DNA of 6,566 bases. Origin: an uncultured Candidatus Saccharibacteria bacterium. Lineage in GTDB: Bacteria > Patescibacteriota > Saccharimonadia > Saccharimonadales > Saccharimonadaceae. A program made the position numbers and the translations under genes. The DNA lies in the NCBI GenBank assembly GCA_938049075.1, contig CALICZ010000012.1:1-6566 (forward strand), written 5' to 3'. This document shows, piece by piece, positions 1 through 5,488 of the stretch. The notes beneath the pieces were generated by a model. It worked only from the letters and a program-made list of their open reading frames with translations, ran no database searches and was not told the DNA's origin. Positions within the stretch are counted from its first letter, which is position 1; every line of letters begins with the position of its first letter.

Positions 1-612
1 CGATGCATGGCCTGATACACGCTCAAATACCAGCTCGACAAAGCGATTACCTCGGTGGCCAATCTCAATCTGCCCACTAGTTGGCTCAGCGATAATACAA
101 CTCGCTTCATCGTATTGCGCGGCGTGTGAAAAATACCGCGCAAAGGCGGCCGATCCAGCACCATCTATCTCTTCGTGTGCAACGGCAACACACCAGACGT
201 CAAGATCATCGCGGCGCTGCTGGGCGTATTTGGCTGCGACCGTCATGTGGAGAGCAACACCCGCCTTCATATCGCTCGCACCAAGACCATAGAGGCGGCC
301 ATCTGTCACCCACGGTTGCCATGGATTATACTGCCAGGCAGACACATCACCGGGTGAAACCGTATCAACATGCCCACAGAGTATCACAGCGCGTTGAGCG
401 GGCTGCTGGCTTGCCCGAATCACGCCAGCAGTGAAGCCTGGCTTGGTGATGACATCATCACACACAGGCATGAGCCACCGGGCAATATCAGCTAATATCT
501 GTCCCTCATTGCCTGAGACAGATGGTATGGCAATAAGCTGCTTAGTTAGGTCGACTGTCTGAGTGATCGCATCAGACAGTGGTGTGGTTTCGTGTCGGTT
601 GGTTGGCATCAT
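1..612 (-). CDS. M20-family metallopeptidase / amidohydrolase (ArgE/DapE-like), C-terminus outside the window
   Basis: Zinc-dependent hydrolase of the M20 family, which cleaves N-acyl or peptide bonds (acetylornithine deacetylase, succinyl-diaminopimelate desuccinylase and dipeptidases); probably cytosolic, as no signal peptide is seen. The first 204 residues are visible and open to the left edge. Seen motifs: GHVDTV (metal His81 and Asp83), GLGASDMKAG (bridging Asp114), AHEEIDGAGSA (catalytic Glu147 and metal Glu148), AEPT (metal Glu176), HRG and SGHAS where the lid/dimerisation domain begins. All catalytic-domain ligands of the first half are present. The ATG doublet at 612/609 is the start because an in-frame TAA lies at 621-619. 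There is no Shine-Dalgarno sequence. The gene overlaps the end of the upstream acetyltransferase gene by 41 nt, so translational coupling is likely. The exact substrate cannot be told; DapE, ArgE or a general peptidase are all possible. Confidence 0.88.
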   Translation of the reverse strand, partial: MMPTNRHETTPLSDAITQTVDLTKQLIAIPSVSGNEGQILADIARWLMPVCDDVITKPGFTAGVIRASQQPAQRAVILCGHVDTVSPGDVSAWQYNPWQPWVTDGRLYGLGASDMKAGVALHMTVAAKYAQQRRDDLDVWCVAVAHEEIDGAGSAAFARYFSHAAQYDEASCIIAEPTSGQIEIGHRGNRFVELVFERVSGHAS

Positions 613-1213
613 ATACCATTACTGTATCACAGCAGCGGGGGAGGTCGCGAGGGGTCATGCCGACACGTGTGCCATTCTGAGCGAGTGGATTGCTTGGACA
701 TTGGGCGCATAAATCGTAGGCACTTTCTGGGATATCGCCAGGGGCAGCCCTGCGATAGCCACTCGACTGGGCGATTGACAGGCTGTTGCTATTGCAGAAG
801 GCATAAGGGATAATCTCCTCTTCTTGCGCTGCATGAGTCGCAGCACGGAATAATACATGGCCAATACCGCGCTGTTGGTAATCACGATCGACGATTAAAC
901 TACCTACCTCAGCCATTGCTTGTGACTCATGACTACCATTTGGGCGGTGCATTACTGGCTCGAGGATGCCAGCATAGCCGACGATGCGCGGCTTACGAGC
1001 ATCCAACGAAAGACAAGCAAGCACCCCAAGATGCTTAGCAAGAATTTCTTCGGGCGTGACTTCGATCATGAGCGCACCTTCTTTGTCGCGATTCGCAATC
1101 ATTGCCGCAACGCGCTTGGCAGCAGTAGATTGATCTGCTTCAGATAATTCCCGAAACGATATAATATCGAGCTTGGCCGATCCTCTCGACCCAATCGTCA
1201 TGGCGGTATACAT
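572..1213 (-). CDS. GNAT-family N-acetyltransferase
   Basis: Acetyl-CoA-dependent N-acetyltransferase. The GNAT motif A is clear: a beta-strand (GSLIVD) then the acetyl-CoA pyrophosphate loop QQRGIG at about residues 113-118, followed by a helix (HVLFRAATHA). The motif-B-like stretch NSNSLSIAQSSGYRR follows. The C-terminal part has CxxC (LCAQC) and later a CC pair, possibly a small metal site. The open frame extends to an ATG at 1255, but that adds 14 mostly hydrophobic residues and a promoter (TTGTTA, 17 bp, TGTAAT) lies inside it, so I prefer the ATG at 1213; 1201 is also possible. No Shine-Dalgarno sequence precedes any of the three. It is first in a two-gene leftward operon with the M20 hydrolase, which suggests paired acylation and deacylation, as an inference only. 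The substrate is unknown. Confidence 0.85.
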   Translation of the reverse strand: MYTAMTIGSRGSAKLDIISFRELSEADQSTAAKRVAAMIANRDKEGALMIEVTPEEILAKHLGVLACLSLDARKPRIVGYAGILEPVMHRPNGSHESQAMAEVGSLIVDRDYQQRGIGHVLFRAATHAAQEEEIIPYAFCNSNSLSIAQSSGYRRAAPGDIPESAYDLCAQCPSNPLAQNGTRVGMTPRDLPRCCDTVMVYDANQPTRNHTTV

Positions 1214-1249
1214 AGAATATATTACAGCACGAATTAATAAAAATAACAA
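1214..1249 (-). promoter_or_regulatory. Promoter of the GNAT-M20 operon, predicted leaderless
   Basis: On the minus strand, TTGTTA (1249-1244) is followed after 17 bp by TGTAAT (1226-1221), close to sigma-70 consensus. The ATG at 1213 begins 7 nt after the -10 box, which is the usual position of transcription start, so the mRNA would start at or next to the AUG. This also argues against the upstream ATG at 1255. Confidence 0.5.
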
Positions 1250-1348
1250 GACCATCGAACAAAGATAAAATAATCAGCAAACAAGCTCAGAACGGCCACA
1301 ACAGGGGCCATTCATTTCATGATAATACTTTCTCTCATTGCAATAGTA

Positions 1349-1364
1349 TGCTATAACAAGGTGT
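1349..1364 (+). promoter_or_regulatory. Extended -10 promoter of the 1365 gene, predicted leaderless
   Basis: TGC followed by TATAAC (1352-1357) forms a good extended -10 element. The ATG at 1365 comes exactly 7 nt after it. No convincing -35 box is seen at 16-18 bp upstream, and there is no Shine-Dalgarno sequence. The region 1214-1364 is the divergent intergenic region shared with the GNAT operon; apart from the two promoters nothing else is evident in it. Confidence 0.5.
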
Positions 1365-2201
1365 ATGAGACGATCCCCAGAAACAACCCTAGACAATTCA
1401 TATTTCACATTAGTTGCCGCAGATTTTCACAATCGGATGGAAGACGTGGGAGATGCTCCCTATACTGTGGTTGGTGGGCTTGGTTTGCACGCAGTCACTC
1501 ATGCTGAGGAGATCGATTGGGATGATCGTGTGGTGCGGATTGGTAATATCTACCTACCGCGGCGGCGTGAGAATAATGGCACAGTGCGAGATCTCGACAC
1601 ATTAGTGCATACGACAGATACAGTAACAGCATATCGAGACGAGATGGAAGATGCGCTGGGTGGACTGCTTGTCCCTTCGGCATTTGGCCTCAAGCCATAT
1701 GGCACTCCGCTGATGAATACACTCAAAGGTTTGAGCCACTTCACTGGTGATCGCTACCTCAAAGAGGGTAACGGGGGTGAAAGGGAACTTTACTGGCGTC
1801 TTGCTGGCAGCGAAACGAAGATTCCGCTCGAGAGCCTTGACCCTTGGCGTATTGAGCAAGACGGCGAAACGGTTTGTACTATTCTTGGCCCTGTTGCTCA
1901 GCTCGGTGCGTATATGAATCGATCGATTACTGGTGTGCGCAAAAAGGACGAAGAGAAACTAACAGGGCTCACGAACGTTGTCATGCCAAATGGCAAGATC
2001 AGCGATGTCCCAAAGGAATATCGCGAGCAATATTTTGCCTTTCTTGAGCAAGCAGAGAAGGTCAAACAGGCGCGACAAAAACTTGGTTTAACTGCACTCA
2101 AAGCACACCTTTTGGCAGATCTTGAAACGAGAGAATGGGCTGTTAAGCTTGCTCAAGGTGAGCACGATAGTTTGCTTCGGCCATTTACTGGCAAACAGTA
2201 G
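1365..2201 (+). CDS. Putative nucleotidyltransferase-fold protein, function unknown
   Basis: A 278-residue soluble protein not recognised as a named family. Features suggest the minimal nucleotidyltransferase fold: VVGGLGLHA at residues 35-43 resembles the GG(S/x) loop after the first strand, and RDLDTLV at 75-81 offers a metal-binding D-x-D pair (Asp76, Asp78) within a strand. The gap between these is longer than usual, filled by a segment with RRREN before the D-x-D. Further on, YMNRSITGVRKKDEEKL (about 183-199) resembles the R..R.KD..KL helix common in such proteins. The C-terminal third is charged and helical (EQAEKVKQARQKLG). No signal peptide or membrane segment is seen. The ATG at 1365 fits an upstream extended -10 element placed for a leaderless transcript. 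It may serve RNA modification, resistance or toxin roles; the sequence does not decide. It is probably its own transcription unit, since uvrC has a separate promoter 3'. Confidence 0.75.
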   Translation: MRRSPETTLDNSYFTLVAADFHNRMEDVGDAPYTVVGGLGLHAVTHAEEIDWDDRVVRIGNIYLPRRRENNGTVRDLDTLVHTTDTVTAYRDEMEDALGGLLVPSAFGLKPYGTPLMNTLKGLSHFTGDRYLKEGNGGERELYWRLAGSETKIPLESLDPWRIEQDGETVCTILGPVAQLGAYMNRSITGVRKKDEEKLTGLTNVVMPNGKISDVPKEYREQYFAFLEQAEKVKQARQKLGLTALKAHLLADLETREWAVKLAQGEHDSLLRPFTGKQ

Positions 2202-2209
2202 CTTCGCGC

Positions 2210-2222
2210 TATAATAGAAAGT
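2210..2222 (+). promoter_or_regulatory. -10 box of uvrC, predicted leaderless
   Basis: A perfect TATAAT at 2210-2215 starts 9 bases after the preceding stop codon (TAG 2199-2201). It is separated from the uvrC ATG by 7 nt (AGAAAGT). No strong -35 box is seen; a weak TTACTG at 2185-2190 is 19 bp away. AGAAAG is a poor ribosome-binding site at this spacing, so start of transcription at the AUG is more likely. Confidence 0.5.
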
Positions 2223-3860
2223 ATGAACGCCGCCCTCCACGCCAAGCTCAAAACACTGCCCCGCAGTCCAGGGGTATACTTTCATAAGTCGGTGAGCGGG
2301 GAGGTGATTTATGTGGGCAAGGCAGCAGTGCTGCGCAACCGAGTACGGCAGTATTTTCAAGATTCGCGCGGGCGGGATAACAAGACCATGGCGCTGGTGG
2401 CGGAGATCCACGATACGGATTGGATTGAGACCGAAAGCGAAGTAGACGCTCTCTTTCTAGAGAGCGAGATGATCAAGCGCTACATGCCACGCTACAATGT
2501 GCTGCTGCGCGATGATAAATCGCAGACCTTTGTGCGAATCAACATGAAGAGCCAGTGGCCAGTAGTGAGCTTTACGCGCAACCCGGCGGACGATGGCTCT
2601 GATTATTACGGCCCCTTCTATAATGGCTTTGCGCTCAAAAAAGCCCTGCGCTACCTGCGGCCAATCTTCCCGTACCTAACGCACGAGCGCCGCCCTGGGC
2701 AATCAAAGCTGGACGAAGATTTAGGCCTGAGCCCCAAAATCAGCGACGGCTCGCAGGCCTACAAAGCCAACCTGCGCACGCTGATTAGCTACATCAAAGG
2801 CAACCGCAAAGCAATCGCTGCCGAGCTTGAGCGCGATATGAAGACGGCCGCGGGGCTGCACGAATTTGAGCGGGCCGCCCAGCTGCGCAACAAGCTGCGC
2901 GCCATGCAGGAGCTGCAGCGCCGGGTGATGTTTGGTGATAAGGAATTTTTGGCCATTAGTAAGGATCGAGCATTGGCGGATCTTGCCACGCTGCTGGGGC
3001 TAGCCGGCGAACCAACGCGCATTGAAGGCTACGATATCAGTCACATGAGCGGCCGCCAGGTGGTGGCGAGCATGGTGGTGTTTCGCAATGGCGTCAGTGA
3101 CCGGGCCGAGTACCGCAAGTTCAAAGTCAGCGAAAAAAACGACGACACTGGTAATATGCACGACGTCATCTTTCGCCGCCTCAGTGAGCGCCATATCAAG
3201 AGCTGGGGTACGCCGAGCCTGCTCCTGATTGACGGTGGCAAAGGCCAGCTAGCAGCAGCAATTGCGGCTCGTGATGCGCGTGGGGTACGTGTGCCGATCA
3301 TCAGCATTGCCAAGCGCGAGGAAGAGATCCTGATACACAAAACTGGCTCGCAGGTGGGACTGGCGTATATTCACCAGCTGCAAGCCGAGCGATCGAGCGG
3401 TATTACCGTCTACGAGGATGGCGATGTCTATGTGATCAATCTCCATCCGGGGCAGCGCAACGCTGGTGCGCACTCCAAGAATTTGCGAGGTAGTGCCGCG
3501 GTGTATGAGCCAGAGACGGCCCATGCTGCCTCTGCCGTGCATGAGCAGCCAGCTAGTAGTACCAGCCAGGTGGCCACTCCGCCGCTTGCAGCCAGTGACA
3601 TTACCAAGCTCTTTCAGCGGATCCGTGATGAGTCACATCGCTTTGCCGTGAGCTACCACACAGCGTTGCAGCGCAAAGCCGGCGTAAAAAGTGCGCTCGA
3701 TAGTATTCCTGGCGTTGGCCCCAAAACGAAGCAAAAACTGCTGCGGCAGTTTGGCAGTGTGCGCGGTATCATGCGCGCCAGCCAAGCAGAGCTGGCGGCA
3801 GTGGTGGGGGAGACGCGCGCCGCTCAGATTCGGCAGGGACTAGCAGTGGACCAAGAGTAA
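2223..3860 (+). CDS. uvrC: Excinuclease ABC subunit UvrC
   Basis: Dual-incision nuclease of bacterial nucleotide excision repair; it binds the UvrB-DNA complex and cuts 3' and then 5' of the lesion. Domains in order: GIY-YIG nuclease (about 12-95) with GVYF (Tyr19), IYVGKA (Tyr30), LRNRVRQY (Arg40 region), ALFLESEMI (Glu80) and the terminal RYN (Asn92); UVR domain for UvrB binding (about 192-230, EFERAAQLRNKL); RNase H-like 5'-incision domain with YDISH (Asp271), LIDGGKGQL (Asp337) and RDESHRFA (His472), the full DDH triad; tandem helix-hairpin-helix (about 490-541, SIPGVGPKTKQKLL). Length is 545 versus roughly 600 in typical UvrC. Two oddities: no cysteine anywhere, so the four-cysteine Fe-S site normally after the YFGP motif is missing (here YGPF at 129-132 is followed by a short Cys-free linker), and an extra low-complexity segment of roughly 60 residues (within 370-457) sits between Asp337 and His472. 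Its promoter is directly upstream. Confidence 0.97.
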   Translation: MNAALHAKLKTLPRSPGVYFHKSVSGEVIYVGKAAVLRNRVRQYFQDSRGRDNKTMALVAEIHDTDWIETESEVDALFLESEMIKRYMPRYNVLLRDDKSQTFVRINMKSQWPVVSFTRNPADDGSDYYGPFYNGFALKKALRYLRPIFPYLTHERRPGQSKLDEDLGLSPKISDGSQAYKANLRTLISYIKGNRKAIAAELERDMKTAAGLHEFERAAQLRNKLRAMQELQRRVMFGDKEFLAISKDRALADLATLLGLAGEPTRIEGYDISHMSGRQVVASMVVFRNGVSDRAEYRKFKVSEKNDDTGNMHDVIFRRLSERHIKSWGTPSLLLIDGGKGQLAAAIAARDARGVRVPIISIAKREEEILIHKTGSQVGLAYIHQLQAERSSGITVYEDGDVYVINLHPGQRNAGAHSKNLRGSAAVYEPETAHAASAVHEQPASSTSQVATPPLAASDITKLFQRIRDESHRFAVSYHTALQRKAGVKSALDSIPGVGPKTKQKLLRQFGSVRGIMRASQAELAAVVGETRAAQIRQGLAVDQE

Positions 3861-3913
3861 ATTTCTACCCCAGTTAAAAACGAGCGTGGATACTATACAG
3901 ATATGCAACCACA

Positions 3914-3928
3914 TGCTATAGTATTGGC
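3914..3928 (+). promoter_or_regulatory. Extended -10 promoter of the 3929 gene, predicted leaderless
   Basis: TGC followed by TATAGT (3917-3922) is an extended -10 element 6 nt before the ATG at 3929. No -35 box or Shine-Dalgarno sequence is visible. The uvrC stop is at 3858-3860 and no terminator hairpin is evident in the 68-base gap. Confidence 0.48.
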
Positions 3929-4438
3929 ATGAAAGACCCTGAGATTCCCAGTAAAAATGATTCAAAAACAGCACTGACCCGTGAACACGAACGGCAGCGC
4001 AGGACTGATGCATCCCTTGTCTTTTGTGATGAGTCAGCTCAGCAACGCTGGCGCGATCTGCGCAGGCGCTGCCAACAACAAGAGCACGCTGCTCACGCTG
4101 CAGTTGATGGGCGTCAGCGTTATGCATACGCAATCCAGACCAATACGGCAATGGATTTTGCTGCTGATGTTGCAGAGAAGATACAGACAGGCTTACCTGA
4201 AGCAGGATCACCTAGCCCAGATAATGAGGAATCAACAGCTGCTCAACTAACGCCAGAGCTTGTCCGTCGTGTGCTTATAGACGTCATGGAGTACCAGCGC
4301 TACAGTGATATCGATCTTGATACATGCTACATAGGCTTTAACATGCTGACGCTTGCTGGTTGGAAGTATAGCGAAGAATTTGACGTCGTATTGAACCAGC
4401 TTATCACCGAAGAGACTGCGGAATATCTAGCATCATAA
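3929..4438 (+). CDS. Hypothetical protein, first gene of a two-gene unit
   Basis: A 169-residue protein I do not recognise. The N-terminal half (about 1-70) is very hydrophilic and rich in Arg, Gln, Asp and Ala (for example HERQRRTDAS and RDLRRRCQQQEHAAHAA), likely helical or disordered. A low-complexity acidic linker (about 91-105, PEAGSPSPDNEES) follows. The C-terminal part (about 106-169) looks like a compact helical domain (LTPELVRRVLIDVMEY, then YIGFNMLTLAGW, then the tail EFDVVLNQLITEETAEYL). No signal peptide or membrane helix is seen. The start is supported by the extended -10 box ending 6 nt upstream. The next gene begins 20 nt after its stop with a clear Shine-Dalgarno sequence, so the two are probably co-transcribed and may work together. 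Confidence 0.72.
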   Translation: MKDPEIPSKNDSKTALTREHERQRRTDASLVFCDESAQQRWRDLRRRCQQQEHAAHAAVDGRQRYAYAIQTNTAMDFAADVAEKIQTGLPEAGSPSPDNEESTAAQLTPELVRRVLIDVMEYQRYSDIDLDTCYIGFNMLTLAGWKYSEEFDVVLNQLITEETAEYLAS

Positions 4439-4443
4439 CAAAA

Positions 4444-4449
4444 AAGGAG
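4444..4449 (+). promoter_or_regulatory. Shine-Dalgarno sequence of the 4459 gene
   Basis: AAGGAG lies 9 nt before the ATG at 4459, in the short gap after the upstream stop codon. It fixes this start and shows that operon-internal genes here use ribosome-binding sites while the first genes do not. Confidence 0.75.
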
Positions 4450-4458
4450 ACCATAACC

Positions 4459-4776
4459 ATGAATAACACGCACGGCGGATTTGTGACAACTAACTATAGG
4501 AGAGGACCAGCAGACAGCTATCCGGGGAGTAAAATTACCCCCTTTCCACCAACTGGCGAAGTAGCGGTGAGTAATGCGCGCCCGCAAACTGATGAAACCG
4601 CTGATACATACATGACACCAGCCAGAAGAGCGCTGGCAGAAAAAGCGACAGTACTGGCAGTGCCTACGTGGTTTAAAGCAGATGAGCTTACTGGCAAACA
4701 GGGGATTGGTCGTCAAAACCATCGGCCAACGCTTCATGGGCCTTCAGACATACCCGACCAACGATGCAGCAAGTGA
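4459..4776 (+). CDS. Hypothetical protein, apparently frameshifted near its C-terminus
   Basis: A 105-residue open frame, unrecognised, with a strong Shine-Dalgarno sequence. The N-terminal 50 residues are Gly/Pro/Thr/Asn-rich and probably disordered (GGFVTTNYRRGPADSYPG). From about 52 it becomes more structured (TPARRALAEKATVLAVPTWF). After GKQGI at about 80-84 the sequence turns into unlikely coding (GRQNHRPTLHGPSDI) and stops. If one G of the GGGG at 4701-4704 is dropped, the frame continues as GKQGLVVKTIGQRFMGLQTY and runs to a TAG at 4850-4852, giving about 130 residues. That stop shares a CTAG with the stop of the convergent gene. The longer form therefore probably reflects the true or ancestral protein. 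No function can be assigned. Confidence 0.62.
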   Translation: MNNTHGGFVTTNYRRGPADSYPGSKITPFPPTGEVAVSNARPQTDETADTYMTPARRALAEKATVLAVPTWFKADELTGKQGIGRQNHRPTLHGPSDIPDQRCSK

Positions 4777-4852
4777 TTCTACATCCCTCTTACGCGTAGC
4801 TGCACGCCAATCTAGAACTTATGTACCAATACCAGAAGGGGAATCTCTCTAG
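4703..4852 (+). pseudogene. Out-of-frame C-terminal continuation of the 4459 gene
   Basis: This frame is +1 relative to the 4459 gene and reads plausible protein: LVVKTIGQRFMGLQTYPTND, then SLLRVAARQSRTYVPIPEG, ending at TAG 4850-4852. It could also begin independently at ATG 4682 (MSLLANRGLVV), giving a 56-residue overlapping gene, but no ribosome-binding site precedes that codon. A real indel, a sequencing error in the G run, or +1 frameshifting would all explain it. Confidence 0.55.
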
Positions 4853-5475
4853 ATGGTTGCATTACGTCGCGTTGTAGCGATGCGTGCTAATTCACTCTGC
4901 TTAAGCGGCACACTGTGTTCGAGAAGAAACTGAGTCATAGCAATGTAACGTGCAATCTCTTTCTGAGATTCGACAAGACGAGCCTCTTGTACTGTCGATG
5001 AATACTCGTCATAGAGCAAAGCAACCACTTTTTTCCCGTCGAATACAAGATAGTCAGAAATGCCAGTTTTTGAGATAACGTTTGAAATTTCAGACCACGG
5101 TACGACAAAAATTTGTTCACCCATCTCCTCGTCGGCAACGTACGCATGGTATTCAAAGCGGAGAAGGTAACGAGAGATTGGATACTTGACAACGCGAATA
5201 CGCGTCATACTGACATTGTATTGCTTGGAATGTTCATATACCCATTGGGACTTCACATCCTTTGTAACGCGTCGTTTGGCATCGTCATAGTCACCCTGTA
5301 TGAATGATTCATAGGCTTTTGACCCTGTCTCATCATATTCTTGGAAAAACTCAACTTTAACCCAGTGCGAGCGGAGTTGGCGAAATAATTCACCAAACTC
5401 CGTGAACCCACCGCCGTCGATTGTCATGTCTTGATAGTTTTGAGGAGGGTATTTGAGATCGCTAAGATACTGCAT
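4849..5475 (-). CDS. DUF6879-like protein
   Basis: A soluble protein of about 208 residues that matches my recollection of DUF6879, a family of unknown function best known from actinomycetes, where it often sits near HTH regulators. Matching features from the N-terminus: FGELFRQLRSHWVKVEFFQEY; Y-x2-F-x-x-GDYDDAKR; a KSQW helix; the strand TRIRVVKYPISRYLLRFEYH; GEQIFVVPW; SDYLVFDGKKVVALLYDEY. The C-terminal tail adds a helix with RLVESQKEIARYI and a basic end (RIATTRRNATI). The frame opens at ATG 5490, but the first codons overlap methyltransferase-derived sequence on the other strand, so ATG 5475 or 5427 (MTIDGGGFTEFG, nearest the conserved part) is more likely. I see neither a Shine-Dalgarno sequence nor a strong promoter upstream, so expression is uncertain. 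Its stop overlaps that of the convergent gene. Confidence 0.7.
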   Translation of the reverse strand: MQYLSDLKYPPQNYQDMTIDGGGFTEFGELFRQLRSHWVKVEFFQEYDETGSKAYESFIQGDYDDAKRRVTKDVKSQWVYEHSKQYNVSMTRIRVVKYPISRYLLRFEYHAYVADEEMGEQIFVVPWSEISNVISKTGISDYLVFDGKKVVALLYDEYSSTVQEARLVESQKEIARYIAMTQFLLEHSVPLKQSELARIATTRRNATI

Positions 5476-5488
5476 GATAGTCACTACC

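Noticed and set aside
126..434. Rightward open frame of 102 codons over the M20 gene
   Set aside because: It is antisense to a frame with all M20 catalytic motifs and its product is Arg/His/Gln-rich noise with no ribosome-binding site.
572..574. Possible recoding of TGA as Gly, as in some CPR groups
   Set aside because: TGA ends the GNAT gene sensibly, the main genes contain no in-frame TGA, and nothing requires recoding; the standard code suffices.
1214..1255. N-terminal extension of the GNAT protein to ATG 1255, possibly a membrane anchor
   Set aside because: The hydrophobic run is short and a good -35/-10 pair lies inside it, so it is more likely promoter DNA than coding sequence.
1296..1315. 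GGCC...GGCC repeat in the divergent region, considered as a hairpin or terminator
   Set aside because: Arms are only 4 bp and no T-run follows; it is probably chance.
2789..3542. Several leftward open frames inside uvrC
   Set aside because: These are antisense shadows of a well-conserved gene in GC-richer sequence; none has a start signal or recognisable motifs.
4524..4545. Hairpin-like GGGG-A-GTA ... TAC-C-CCCC followed by TTT, considered as a terminator
   Set aside because: It lies inside the 4459 coding frame, has a mismatch and a short stem, and only three T residues follow.
5443..5475. AGGAGG followed by TTG at 5453 as a real start for the methyltransferase fragment
   Set aside because: The spacing is only 4 nt and the sequence is antisense to conserved codons of the DUF6879-like gene; the resulting N-terminus does not resemble a methyltransferase. 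Kept as a chance match.
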